Below, piece after piece: positions 1-7,935 of a DNA stretch of 64,000 nt. The stretch lies in contig NZ_JAKRKC020000003.1 in the NCBI RefSeq assembly GCF_022664455.2, positions 496,001 to 560,000 on the forward strand, in the 5' to 3' direction. Made by a program: the position numbers and the translations under genes. How positions within the stretch are numbered: position 1 is the stretch's first letter; each line of letters starts with the position of its first letter. Source of the stretch: Actinomadura luzonensis. Its GTDB lineage: Bacteria; Actinomycetota; Actinomycetes; Streptosporangiales; Streptosporangiaceae. Under the pieces are notes generated by a model. That model saw nothing but the letters and a program-made list of their open reading frames with translations, was not told where the DNA came from and did no database searches.

Positions 1-643
1 GCTGCACCTGGGCTCCGGCGGGCGGCTGGGGCTGCTGCCGCGCCCGCTGTCGGGGCGCGAGACGTTCACCGACCAGAAGACCAGGACCGCCGAGCAGCTC
101 GTCGAGGCGAGCGGCGCGGACCCGAACCGGCTCGCCTACACCACCGGGGAGCTGCCGGCCGACGTGCGGATCTCCGGCACGCCCCGGGTGTCGGTGCGCG
201 CCTCCTTCGCCGGCGGCTCCTCGCCGTACCTGACGGCGCTGCTGGTCGACCACGGCAGCGACACCCGGGCCAACGGCACGCTGGTGCCGACCGGCGAGAC
301 CTATTGCTACGGCCAGGGCGTGCCGGGCGACACCGGGTGCACCGCGCTGCGCACGCTCGGCACCGCGGTGACCCCGTACAAGATCGTCACGCGGGGCTGG
401 CTGGACGTGCGCAACCGGCACCGCGCCGACCGGACCGAGCCGCTGCGGGCGGGCAAGGAGTACGACTTCACCTGGGACTTCCAGCCGACGGACTACCTGG
501 TCAAGAAGGGCCACCGGCTGAGCCTGGTGATCATCTCCACCGACCGCGACTACACCCTGCGCTACCCGCCGGGCACGCGGATCACGGTCGCGCCCGGCAG
601 GTCGGCGCTGCGGCTGCCGGTGGTCACGCCAGCGCGCTGGTGA
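1..643 (+). CDS. CocE/NonD-type hydrolase (Xaa-Pro dipeptidyl-peptidase family), C-terminal part
   Basis: This gene enters from the left edge and is read in frame from base 2, so only about 213 C-terminal residues are visible and the catalytic alpha/beta-hydrolase domain lies outside. The visible part is the jelly-roll C-terminal domain of X-Pro dipeptidyl-peptidases and CocE-like esterases: a strand-rich stretch (ISGTPRVSVRASF, TALLVDHG), then the GWLDVRNR and hydrated FTWDFQPTDY segments and a closing VKKGHRLSLVI strand. The family releases Xaa-Pro dipeptides or cleaves esters and is often secreted. It overlaps the convergent M20 gene by 20 bp. Substrate cannot be inferred from this part. 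Confidence 0.8.
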   Translation, partial: LHLGSGGRLGLLPRPLSGRETFTDQKTRTAEQLVEASGADPNRLAYTTGELPADVRISGTPRVSVRASFAGGSSPYLTALLVDHGSDTRANGTLVPTGETYCYGQGVPGDTGCTALRTLGTAVTPYKIVTRGWLDVRNRHRADRTEPLRAGKEYDFTWDFQPTDYLVKKGHRLSLVIISTDRDYTLRYPPGTRITVAPGRSALRLPVVTPARW

Positions 644-1850
644 CCGACGGGTCGAGCGGCCCGACCTCCCACAGGGCGGTGAACGCGGTGGCGGCCATGA
701 CCCGCACGCCCATCGCGATCGCCTTCTCGTCCACGTCGAAGGTGCCCTGGTGGATGTCGTAGGTGACGCCGTCGGGGGACCGGGTGCCGAGGCGGGCGAA
801 CGCGCCCGGCACCGACTCCAGGTACCAGGCGAAGTCCTCGCCGCCGAGCGACTGCTGGGTGGGCACCACGGCGCCCGCGCCCAGCACGCGCTCGGCGGCC
901 TCGCCCAGCATCTCGACGCTGACCTCGTCGTTGACGACCGGCGGCACGCCACGGGTGTAGTCCATGGTGGCCTCGATGCCGTAGGCGCTCGCGACCGACT
1001 CCAGCAGCGACTTGATCAGGTCGGGGGCCGCGTGCCAGGCGTTCTCGTCCAGGCAGCGCACGGTGCCCTCGGCGATGCCGTCGTCGGGGATCGCGTTGGC
1101 GGCCGAGCCGGCCTCGACGCGGCCCCAGACGAGGCTGAGCGAGGAGCGCGGGTCGACCCGGCGCGACAGCGCGGCGGGCAGCTCGGTGAGGATCTTGGCC
1201 AGCGCGAAGACCAGGTCGGCGGTCAGGTGCGGGCGGGCCGTGTGGCCGCCGGGGCCGGAGACGCGGACGGTCAGCCGGTCGCAGGCCGAGGTGATCGGGC
1301 CGGTGCGCAGGCCGAGCTGGCCGACGTCCACCCGGGGGTCGCAGTGCAGGCCGAAGATGCGGTCGACGCCGCTGATGCCGCCGTGCGCCATGACCTCCAG
1401 GGCGCCGCCGGGCAGCTCCTCGGCGGGCTGGAAGATCAGCCGGACCCGGCCGGGCAGCAGCCCCGCCGCGGCCTGCTGGGCGAGGAAGAGCGAGGTGCCG
1501 AGCAGCACCGTGGTGTGCACGTCGTGACCGCACGCGTGGCAGGCGCCCGCCACCGTGGAGCGGTAGGGGACGTCCTTCTCGTCCTGCAGCGGCAGCGCGT
1601 CGATGTCGGCGCGCAGGGCCACCGTGGGGCCGTCGCCGCTGCCCACGTCGCAGATCAGGCCCGTGCCCCTGGGGAGCACCTGCGGGCTCAGCCCGGCGGC
1701 GCTGAGCCGCTCGGCGATCCGCTGCGTCGTGCGGTATTCGGCGAAGGCGAGCTCCGGGTGCATGTGGAGGTCGCGGCGGAACGCCACGAGATCCTGCTCG
1801 GTCTCCGCCAGGAACGCGTCGAGTTCCCCCCGCAGCTCACGTCCCCGCAT
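624..1850 (-). CDS. M20 family metallo-amidohydrolase (hippurate/N-acyl amino acid hydrolase type)
   Basis: A 408-aa cytoplasmic dinuclear metal amidohydrolase of the M20D type, a family that removes N-acyl or amide groups from amino acids and small peptides. Visible marks, in order: HPELAF near residue 31, LRADIDALP near 80, the metal-binding ACGHDVH near 106, FQPAEE near 142 (catalytic Glu), GLHCDP near 170, the dimerisation-lid GGHTARPH near 205, and LGGEDFAWY near 345. Length is normal for the family. The ATG at 1850 follows only a weak ribosome site. A 500-bp leader upstream holds an intrinsic terminator on the same strand, so the gene may be attenuated. The acyl group removed cannot be told. 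Confidence 0.88.
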   Translation of the reverse strand: MRGRELRGELDAFLAETEQDLVAFRRDLHMHPELAFAEYRTTQRIAERLSAAGLSPQVLPRGTGLICDVGSGDGPTVALRADIDALPLQDEKDVPYRSTVAGACHACGHDVHTTVLLGTSLFLAQQAAAGLLPGRVRLIFQPAEELPGGALEVMAHGGISGVDRIFGLHCDPRVDVGQLGLRTGPITSACDRLTVRVSGPGGHTARPHLTADLVFALAKILTELPAALSRRVDPRSSLSLVWGRVEAGSAANAIPDDGIAEGTVRCLDENAWHAAPDLIKSLLESVASAYGIEATMDYTRGVPPVVNDEVSVEMLGEAAERVLGAGAVVPTQQSLGGEDFAWYLESVPGAFARLGTRSPDGVTYDIHQGTFDVDEKAIAMGVRVMAATAFTALWEVGPLDPSVTSALA

Positions 1851-1973
1851 ATGTCACCGTCCCGTCCCAATGCCGCGCGCCACATCACTATGAACCAGCG
1901 CGGCTAGTGCGCTGTCGTACTCGTCCACTTCGCGCCGTGGGCCGCCGTGGTCGAGCGGCCGACTCGGCGAATC

Positions 1974-2003
1974 AAAAAACACACCCGCTGGTTCGGGTGC
2001 GTG
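1974..2003 (-). terminator. Intrinsic terminator or attenuator in the M20 gene leader
   Basis: Read on the minus strand, CACCCG pairs with CGGGTG around a six-base loop, with two further pairs beyond one mismatch. TG and then TTTTTT follow. T-tract terminators are uncommon in DNA this GC-rich. No gene reads leftward into it, so it would stop transcripts starting between about 2004 and 2350, ahead of the M20 start at 1850. A 16-codon frame (minus strand, ATG at 2022, TGA ending at 1972) reads MPMPTISRTRTSGCVF through the hairpin. That arrangement fits leader-peptide attenuation, or alternatively the 3' end of a small RNA. Confidence 0.55.
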
Positions 2004-2287
2004 AGATCGTCGGCATGGGCATGCGTACGTCGGTCGCGAGTGCCGCTGCAGCCCGGGAGCACAGCGGTCGGCCGTGAGCCCGATGGCGATGCTTCGACTC
2101 TATCGCCCGCGTACGGCTTCGCGCCGACAGATACACCAAAAGTTAGCCGACGGCACGCCCGTAACCCCTGCTCGTCACCATACGTGAACGACCGGCTGGT
2201 CCGGAAATAGTCACAAGGGATCATTAGATAGTGACCCGTCGCCGCCCCTCCCAAACGTGGTCGCCGATTCCGAATCCTGTCACCTTC

Positions 2288-2303
2288 TGTCATGGTCATG
2301 ACA
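2288..2303. promoter_or_regulatory. Palindromic operator candidate upstream of the ATP-grasp ligase
   Basis: TGTCATG and CATGACA form a perfect 7-bp inverted repeat with a 2-bp spacer, ending 47 bp before the chosen start at 2351. The position suits a repressor or activator site for the ligase gene. No regulator gene is adjacent, so the binding protein is unknown. Confidence 0.4.
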
Positions 2304-2350
2304 CTTCGGGGCTGGCTGCATTTGGGGTGAATCGGTGTTTCACTCGCTAT

Positions 2351-3742
2351 ATGATCACTAATATCCCGTTCGGGGAGAAGAGTGCTGGGTTGAGCATCTT
2401 CGAGCCGAGGGAGGGGACCCTGGTGGTCGTGCCCTCGCTCTCCCTGCCCCAGGACGAGCTCCGCCGCATCAAGGCGGCCAGGTCCTACGAGGAGCGCCTG
2501 CTCTTCCTGCTGCTGACGCTCCGCGAACCCGGGGTAAAGGTGATCTACCTCTCCTCCGCGCCGATCGATCCCGACATCATCGACTACTACTTCGCGTTCC
2601 TGCCCGATCCGGATGACGCCGCCAAGCGCCTCACGCTGATCACGCTCGACGACCCCTGGTCCCAGCCGCTGACCAGGACCCTGCTCCGCCGTCCCGACGT
2701 GCTGGAGCAGTTACGGGCGGAGATCGACGGCGACGCCTGGCTGGTGCCGTTCGTGCTCAGCGAGCTGGAGGAGGAGCTCGCATCGTCACTCCACGTGCCC
2801 ATCTACGGTCCGGCCACCTCGTACGCCTATTACGGCTCCAAGAGCGGCGCCCGCGAGATCGGCCGCGAGGCCGGCGTGCCCATGGCGCGCGGCTTCGGGG
2901 ACGTGCGCACGGCGCTGGAGATCGAGGAGGCCATCGAGGCCCTGCCCGGCGAGCGGGTGATCGTCAAGCTCAACGACGCCTACTCGGGGCTGGGCAACGC
3001 CATCGTCACCAAGGCCGACCGCTCGCTGATCAGCTTCTCGGCGGGCGACGAGACCTGGGAGGCGTTCTCGTCGAAGATCAGGGATCGCGGCGCGGTGGTG
3101 GAGGAGTTCATCGAGCACCGGCCGCTGTACTACCCGAGCGCCCTGGCGTGCGTCAGCCCGGGCGGCCACGCCCGGGTGCTGGCCACGCACGACCAGGTGC
3201 TCGGCGGCGACAGCGGCCAGGTCTACCAGGGCTGCACGTTCCCCGCCGCCCCCGAGTACCGCGCCGAGGTGGGCGCCTCGGCCGAGCGCATCGCCCGCGT
3301 CCTCGCCGACCGCGGCGTGGTGGGGCTGTTCGGGATGGACTTCTTCGCGCTGAAGGCCGACGCCGGGTACGCGGCGCTGCTGTGCGAGATCAACCTGCGC
3401 ATCGGCGGCACCACGCACCCGTACGGGGCCGTCACGCTGACCACCGGGGCGGTCTACGACCCCGCGGACGGGCTGCTCGTGGCCGACGGCCGGCCGAAGT
3501 ACTACACAGCGACCGACAACTGCGCCGCCCCCTGCCTGCGCGGCCGCACGCCCGGCGAGGTCATGCGCACGGCCGACCGGCTCGGCCTCGGCTTCGACCA
3601 CGAGCGCCGCACCGGCAACGTCTTCCACCTGCTCGGCGCCATCCCCGAGCACGGCAAGCTGGGCTTCACCACGATCGGCGACTCCCGGGAGGAGGCGGAC
3701 GAGCTGCACGCCCTCACCGGGCGCCTCCTGAGCGGCCTGTGA
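2351..3742 (+). CDS. PGM1-related peptide ligase (ATP-grasp)
   Basis: This 463-aa protein resembles the PGM1 ligase family, named after the pheganomycin enzyme that joins a nonproteinogenic amino acid to a ribosomal peptide. The N-terminal pre-ATP-grasp part has LVVVPSLSLP and the DYYFAFLPDP block. The ATP-grasp core follows: GERVIVKLNDAYSGLGNA (nucleotide lysine and glycine loop), VVEEFIEHRPLYYPS, GLFGMDFFALK, and LCEINLRIGGTTHPY (metal-binding Glu/Asn). A PGM1-type C-terminal segment (GNVFHLLGAIPEHGKLG) closes it. I prefer the ATG at 2351; an in-frame GTG at 2327 and a longer frame from 2231 exist. No pathway genes or precursor peptide lie nearby, so the product is unknown. Confidence 0.75.
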   Translation: MITNIPFGEKSAGLSIFEPREGTLVVVPSLSLPQDELRRIKAARSYEERLLFLLLTLREPGVKVIYLSSAPIDPDIIDYYFAFLPDPDDAAKRLTLITLDDPWSQPLTRTLLRRPDVLEQLRAEIDGDAWLVPFVLSELEEELASSLHVPIYGPATSYAYYGSKSGAREIGREAGVPMARGFGDVRTALEIEEAIEALPGERVIVKLNDAYSGLGNAIVTKADRSLISFSAGDETWEAFSSKIRDRGAVVEEFIEHRPLYYPSALACVSPGGHARVLATHDQVLGGDSGQVYQGCTFPAAPEYRAEVGASAERIARVLADRGVVGLFGMDFFALKADAGYAALLCEINLRIGGTTHPYGAVTLTTGAVYDPADGLLVADGRPKYYTATDNCAAPCLRGRTPGEVMRTADRLGLGFDHERRTGNVFHLLGAIPEHGKLGFTTIGDSREEADELHALTGRLLSGL

Positions 3743-3923
3743 ACCCCCGGACGCCGATCCAGGCGAGGACGAGCGCGAGGACGAGGTTCACCGCGATGAG
3801 GATCCCGTGCACCACGTAGAAGCTCGTCGGATGCCCGTCGGCCAGGTTGAGGCCGAGATTGATCCATTCGAAGATCATGAATGCGCCGAGGGCGATGAGG
3901 AATCCGGCGATCTTTCGTGACAT
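3714..3923 (-). CDS. Small membrane protein, SCO4848-like
   Basis: A 69-aa protein with two predicted membrane segments (IAGFLIALGAFMIFEWINL and VVHGILIAVNLVLALVLAWIG) around a short loop containing HPTSFYVVH. The ATG at 3923 has GAGAG six bases ahead; a second ATG six bases upstream is less well placed. Similar small proteins sit beside a D-Ala-D-Ala carboxypeptidase and a YihY protein in other actinomycetes, the same trio seen here, which supports a real gene. Function is unknown; a role near the wall carboxypeptidase is only suggested by neighbourhood. Its end overlaps the ligase end by 29 bp. Confidence 0.75.
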   Translation of the reverse strand: MSRKIAGFLIALGAFMIFEWINLGLNLADGHPTSFYVVHGILIAVNLVLALVLAWIGVRGFTGRSGGAR

Positions 3924-4007
3924 GACCATCTCTCTAGTATCGAAGGTGGATCTTCGGGGGATGTGTCGCCACATGGGCATTCATCCAGGGCTACGCTGAG
4001 ACCCGCC

Positions 4008-5135
4008 ATGTGGACAAAAACCGTGCTTTTTGCGGCACTCATCGCCTCGGCCTCGCTGACCGGCGGGACCGCTCACGCCGCCCCGGCGACACCCGTCGGC
4101 GGCGAGGCACTGGGCAGCCGTGGCCTGGTGGCACCCCAGGGCGTCAGGAAGCCGCCCAAGACCAAGGCTACGTCGTACGTCGTCGCGGACGTGGAGACGG
4201 GCCAGGTGCTCGCCGCCAAGGACGCCCACGGGCACTACCTGCCGGCCAGCACGCTGAAGACGCTGACGGCGCTCACGCTCATCCCGAAGCTCGACAAGAA
4301 CCGCCGGATCCGCCCCAGCCAGAACGCCTGCAACCAGGAGGGCACCGCGGTCGGGCTCACGCCGAAGGCCACGTACTCGGTGGACGACCTGTTCAAGGGC
4401 CTGATGATGTCCTCCGGCAACGACGCGGCCATGGCCCTCGCCGAGGTCAACGGCGGCCTGGCCAAGACCATGAGCGAGATGAACGCCGAGGCGCGGCGGC
4501 TGCAGGCGTACGACACCGTCGCCAAGACGCCGAGCGGCCTGGACAAGCCGGGGCAGAGCAGCTCCGCCTACGACCTGGCGCTCATCGCCCGCGCCGGCCT
4601 GGCCAACCGCGACTTCGCCCGCTACATCAGCACCAGGACGGCGAACTTCCCCGCCCCCAAGGGCAAGACGTACCAGATCAGCAACCACAACAAGCTGCTC
4701 TGGCGCTACCAGGGCATGATCGGCGTCAAGAACGGCTGGACCTCCAAAGCCCTCGGCAGCTTCGTCGGCGCGGCCACCCGCGGCGGCCACACGATCGTGG
4801 TGAGCATCATGCGCCACGAGGGCTACTTCTGGGAGGAGGTCGGCAAGCTCATGGACTGGGGCTTCTCCGTACGGGGCAAGGCCGCCCCGGTCGGGCAGCT
4901 CGTCGACCCGCTGCCCGAGGGGCAGCCGGCCGCGCCCCAGCAGCAGGCCAGTGGCGGCCCGGTCACCCAGGTCACCCCGGCCCGGCAGCCGCCGCTGCTG
5001 GACGCGGCCGCGCGCAAGCAGACCGACCACACCAAGACCGTCGGGTCGGTGGTGATCGGCGGCGGGCTGCTGGTCGGGGTCGTGTGGCTGGTGTACGGCA
5101 TCCGGCGCCGCCGCCGCGGGGGCTCAGGCGCCTGA
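4008..5135 (+). CDS. D-alanyl-D-alanine carboxypeptidase (S11 penicillin-binding protein)
   Basis: A 375-aa membrane-anchored wall enzyme that trims the terminal D-Ala from peptidoglycan stem peptides. The N-terminus is a signal peptide ending near AHA-AP (residue 25). The S11 motifs are S81-T-L-K84, S136-G-N138 and K241-N-G243, where the usual KTG box is KNG. A proline/glutamine-rich linker follows, then a transmembrane helix (about 348-366) and an RRRRR tail, so the catalytic domain is extracellular. The ATG at 4008 is chosen because it begins the signal peptide; an upstream in-frame ATG at 3963 would bury it. It converges with the YihY gene with a 12-bp overlap. Confidence 0.88.
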   Translation: MWTKTVLFAALIASASLTGGTAHAAPATPVGGEALGSRGLVAPQGVRKPPKTKATSYVVADVETGQVLAAKDAHGHYLPASTLKTLTALTLIPKLDKNRRIRPSQNACNQEGTAVGLTPKATYSVDDLFKGLMMSSGNDAAMALAEVNGGLAKTMSEMNAEARRLQAYDTVAKTPSGLDKPGQSSSAYDLALIARAGLANRDFARYISTRTANFPAPKGKTYQISNHNKLLWRYQGMIGVKNGWTSKALGSFVGAATRGGHTIVVSIMRHEGYFWEEVGKLMDWGFSVRGKAAPVGQLVDPLPEGQPAAPQQQASGGPVTQVTPARQPPLLDAAARKQTDHTKTVGSVVIGGGLLVGVVWLVYGIRRRRRGGSGA

Positions 5136-6065
5136 GCCCTCCTCCAGCGGAGCGGGCACCGGCGTGGGCGCGGGCGGCGGGCAGTAGCCGGCCGTGGCCG
5201 TCCACGCCGCGACGTGCAGGACGAGCCGGGCCGAGAAGTTGATCCAGATCAGCAGCCCGACGATGACGGCGAACGTGCCGTAGACGGGGTTGTGCAGCGT
5301 CGTCGCGAGCAGCAGCGTGGCGAGCTGCTTGAGCACGCCGAACCCGATCGCGCCGATCAGCGCGCCCTTGGCGATCACCTTGAACGGCTGAACCGGCCGG
5401 GCGACCCAGCCGAGCAGGATGAGGAACAGCACCCAGTCCGCGGCCACCCCGGCCACCACGCCCGCCAGCCGCAGCCCGAAGGTGGCCAGCGGGGACCCGC
5501 CGCCGAACAGCAGGTGCAGCACCCGGTCGGTGGCGCTGGTGGCGAACCCGCCGACCAGCACCGAGGTGATCATGGCGATCCCGATCATGATGATCGAGGA
5601 CAGGTCGCGCAGCTTGCCGACGAAGAAGTTGAGCGGCGGCTCGGTGGTCATGTACATCTCGCGCAGCGCCCCGCGCAGCGCGTCCAGCGCGCCGAGCCCG
5701 GCGTAGAGCAGGCCGAGCAGGCCGATGATGCCGGCGGTCGTCTTGGCCTCGCCGATGGCCTTGAGGTTGAGCTGCTCGGCGATGCCCGGCAGCCGCTCGG
5801 TGATGGCCGTCTGCAGCGCCTCCCTGGTGGCCTCGCTGGTCGCCACCACGTAGCCGAGCAGCGCGTACGCCAGCGCGACCAGCGGGAAGAACGACAGGAA
5901 CGCGAAGTAGGTGACCGCGCCCGCCAGCCGGTCGCCGCTCTGGAGCTGGTAGCGCTGCACGCCGCGGATCAGGTGGTCGAGCGACAGCCGCCGGACCCGC
6001 CAGTACTCGACCCTGCGGCGCCCCCACGCGCGGACCGCCTCCACGCGCTGCCAAAGACCCGCCAT
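5124..6065 (-). CDS. YihY/BrkB family inner-membrane protein
   Basis: A 313-aa polytopic membrane protein of the YihY/UPF0761 family. About six hydrophobic segments are visible, with the family's early RLAGAVTYFAFLSFFPLVAL, the central LRGALREMY loop, and a late YGTFAVIVGLLIWINFSARLVL. The C-terminus is proline-rich. The family was once misassigned as RNase BN; its function remains unsettled, with links to transport or virulence in some bacteria. A 16-bp gap separates it from the amidohydrolase gene upstream on the same strand, so the two may be cotranscribed. Confidence 0.85.
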   Translation of the reverse strand: MAGLWQRVEAVRAWGRRRVEYWRVRRLSLDHLIRGVQRYQLQSGDRLAGAVTYFAFLSFFPLVALAYALLGYVVATSEATREALQTAITERLPGIAEQLNLKAIGEAKTTAGIIGLLGLLYAGLGALDALRGALREMYMTTEPPLNFFVGKLRDLSSIIMIGIAMITSVLVGGFATSATDRVLHLLFGGGSPLATFGLRLAGVVAGVAADWVLFLILLGWVARPVQPFKVIAKGALIGAIGFGVLKQLATLLLATTLHNPVYGTFAVIVGLLIWINFSARLVLHVAAWTATAGYCPPPAPTPVPAPLEEGSGA

Positions 6066-6081
6066 ACACGCCCTCCCGGCC

Positions 6082-7362
6082 TCACCCCGCGACCGCGGCG
6101 GCGGACTCCCGGAGAGAGGCGAGCACCGTCGTCAGGTCGTGCTGGAGCAACTGCCCATCTCGCTTCACGACACGCCCCCCGACCAGCACCGTTTCCACGT
6201 CGGCCGGGCTCGCGTGCAGCACGACCGCGCCGATCGGGTCGTGCGCGGCGGCCATGCCGGGCCTGTCGGTGCGCAGCAGCACGATATCGGCCTGCCCGCC
6301 GGGCCGCAGCGAGCCGACGGACCCGGCCAGGCCCAGCACCTCGGCGCCCTCGGCGGTGGCCATGCGGAGCGCGTCGTGGGTGGTGAAGCCGAGCCCGGCG
6401 CCGTCGGGGCGGCCGCGTTCGAGGAGGTGGACCGTGCGCATGAGGGAGAACAGGTCGCCGGGGGCGCACACCACCGTGTCGGCGCCGAGCCCGGCCGGCA
6501 GCCCGGCGGCCCTGGCCCGGCCGGCGGGCGGGCAGCCGAGCCCGAGGTTCATCTCGTCGACGGGTGCGAAGGAGACGCTGCCGCCGCTGCCGGCGATGCG
6601 CTTGAACTCCTCGTCGGTGTAGTGCAGCGCGTGCACGAACGTGGTGCGGACCGACAGCAGGCCGTGGGACTCCAGGAACGCGAGCCCCCGCGCGGCGCTC
6701 TCCCTGCCGTGGCCGCCCAGGTGGGCGGTGACCGGCAGGCCCAGCTCGGCGGCGAGCCGCCACTCGGCGAGCGCGCGCTCCTCGCCGGCGATCTCCGGGC
6801 CGAGCGCGGCCAGGGCCATGGTGAGCAGGCCGTCCTCGGTGTCGAACAGCTCCTCGCGCACCCGCCGGGTCTCGCGGGCCAGCTCGGCGGGGTCGCCGCC
6901 GTGGCAGTAGCCGAACACGGCCCTGATGCCGGAGTCGCGGAGCGCGCGCACGGCGGCGTCGGTGTGGGCGGGGGTGAGCTGGATGTGCGACCAGTCCAGC
7001 AGCGTGGTGACGCCGGCGTCCAGGCACTCCAGGGCGCCGGCCAGGTTGCCGGCGTAGACGTCCTCGGGGCGGAAGCGGGGGGCGGCCTCGCCGAGGACGC
7101 GGGCGAGGTAGCCGTCGAAGGAGACGTCGGGGGCGAGCGCCCGGATGGGGGCCTGCCAGGTGTGGCGGTGGGTGTCGACGAAGCCGGGGAGCACGAGCCG
7201 GCCGGTCGCGTCGATGACCTCCGCCCCCGGGGCGGCGGTCAGGCCGGGGCCGACCTCGGCGATGACGCCGTTCTCGACGCGGACGTCCGCCGGGCCGAGG
7301 ACGACCGGCGCGGGCGCGGTGTCGATGACGACGCCGTTCTTGATCAGCAGGGAGTTGAGCAT
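6082..7362 (-). CDS. TRZ/ATZ-type amidohydrolase (nucleobase or guanidine deaminase-like)
   Basis: A 426-aa metal-dependent hydrolase of the cytosine-deaminase/TRZ-ATZ group. Metal ligands appear in order: DTHRHTW near residue 63, VTAHLGGHG near 213, FVHALHY near 243 and the late GLGADTVV aspartate. The N- and C-terminal strands form the usual small composite domain (GRLVLPGFVD; GGQADIVLL; VLVGGRVVKRDG). Family members deaminate or dechlorinate ring compounds such as 5-methylthioadenosine, guanine, hydroxyatrazine or ectoine derivatives; the substrate here is not clear. It is divergent from a MarR regulator across 42 bp that hold a strong palindrome, so that regulator probably controls it. 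Confidence 0.82.
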   Translation of the reverse strand: MLNSLLIKNGVVIDTAPAPVVLGPADVRVENGVIAEVGPGLTAAPGAEVIDATGRLVLPGFVDTHRHTWQAPIRALAPDVSFDGYLARVLGEAAPRFRPEDVYAGNLAGALECLDAGVTTLLDWSHIQLTPAHTDAAVRALRDSGIRAVFGYCHGGDPAELARETRRVREELFDTEDGLLTMALAALGPEIAGEERALAEWRLAAELGLPVTAHLGGHGRESAARGLAFLESHGLLSVRTTFVHALHYTDEEFKRIAGSGGSVSFAPVDEMNLGLGCPPAGRARAAGLPAGLGADTVVCAPGDLFSLMRTVHLLERGRPDGAGLGFTTHDALRMATAEGAEVLGLAGSVGSLRPGGQADIVLLRTDRPGMAAAHDPIGAVVLHASPADVETVLVGGRVVKRDGQLLQHDLTTVLASLRESAAAVAG

Positions 7363-7366
7363 GGCG

Positions 7367-7386
7367 AAAGCTTAACCAGAAGCTTT
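7367..7386. promoter_or_regulatory. MarR-type operator between amidohydrolase and MarR genes
   Basis: AAAGCTT and AAGCTTT form a perfect 7-bp inverted repeat with a 6-bp spacer. It begins five bases outside the amidohydrolase start codon and ends 18 bases before the MarR start. The size and symmetry match MarR dimer sites, and the position would let one dimer block both genes. Confidence 0.6.
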
Positions 7387-7404
7387 TCAGAAAGCAATCG
7401 ATGG

Positions 7405-7926
7405 ATGAGTATCCTCGATGGGATGAAGCCTGACGAGATCGACGCGCTGGTCCCCCGCTGGGAGGAGGCGGGCATGTCGCCGTCCCTCGTCGCCACGCTG
7501 GAGCTGAGCAAGCGCGCCGCCCGGCTCAACCTGCTCTTCGAGCAGGCGGTCAAGGCCGAGCTGGCCGAGCTGGGGCTGACCTACGCCGAGTTCGACGTGC
7601 TGGTGGCGCTCAGCCGGGCCCCCGCGTCGCGGATGAAGCCGAGCGAGCTGGCCAAGAACCTCCTGCTGACCTCCGGCGGCACCAGCAACGTGCTCCAGCG
7701 GCTGACGGCGGCCGGCCACGTCGAGCGCGAGGCCGACACGGGCGACGCGCGCAGCCGGTGGGTGCGCCTCACCGAGGAGGGGCGGCGCACCGCCGCCGCG
7801 GCCCTGGAGGTGTCGGGCCGCGTCCACGAGGAGGTGACGGCCGGCATCCCGGAGGAGACGCTGCGGCGGGCGGCCGACGCGCTCCGCGAGGTGCTGGCGC
7901 CGCTCGGCCGCCGCCGCTTCCGCTGA
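7405..7926 (+). CDS. MarR family transcriptional regulator
   Basis: A 173-aa winged-helix dimer. After the N-terminal helices (LELSKRAARLNLLFEQ), the DNA-binding domain runs from LTYAEFDVLVALSRAP through the recognition helix in LLLTSGGTSNVLQRLTAAGHV (about 90-110) to the wing READTGDARSRWVRLTEEG. C-terminal helices give the dimer interface. The ATG at 7405 is preferred because GAAAG lies about ten bases upstream; ATG at 7423 is an alternative and shortens the protein by six residues. The family is usually autoregulatory and ligand-responsive, which suits the palindrome just upstream and the divergent amidohydrolase. Confidence 0.88.
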   Translation: MSILDGMKPDEIDALVPRWEEAGMSPSLVATLELSKRAARLNLLFEQAVKAELAELGLTYAEFDVLVALSRAPASRMKPSELAKNLLLTSGGTSNVLQRLTAAGHVEREADTGDARSRWVRLTEEGRRTAAAALEVSGRVHEEVTAGIPEETLRRAADALREVLAPLGRRRFR

Positions 7927-7935
7927 GCACCCGCG

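Larger units (their letters stand above)
1851..2350. other. 500-bp divergent intergenic region
   Basis: This gap separates the leftward M20 gene from the rightward ATP-grasp ligase. It is less GC-rich than its neighbours and I see no convincing protein gene longer than a leader peptide. It holds a minus-strand hairpin followed by six T (1974-2003), a 16-aa open reading frame running through that hairpin, and a 16-bp palindrome at 2288-2303. A GTCAC/GTGAC inverted repeat also lies near 2210-2235. It therefore looks like a double regulatory region rather than empty sequence. Confidence 0.6.

Noticed and set aside
1904..2299. 131-codon minus-strand frame in the M20/ligase gap
   Set aside because: It crosses the T-tract terminator, lacks GC3 bias and has no ribosome site. 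Composition is not gene-like.
2231..2350. N-terminal extension of the PGM1-like ligase from 2231
   Set aside because: The extra 40 codons cross the palindromic operator, lack coding bias and do not resemble the family's N-terminus.
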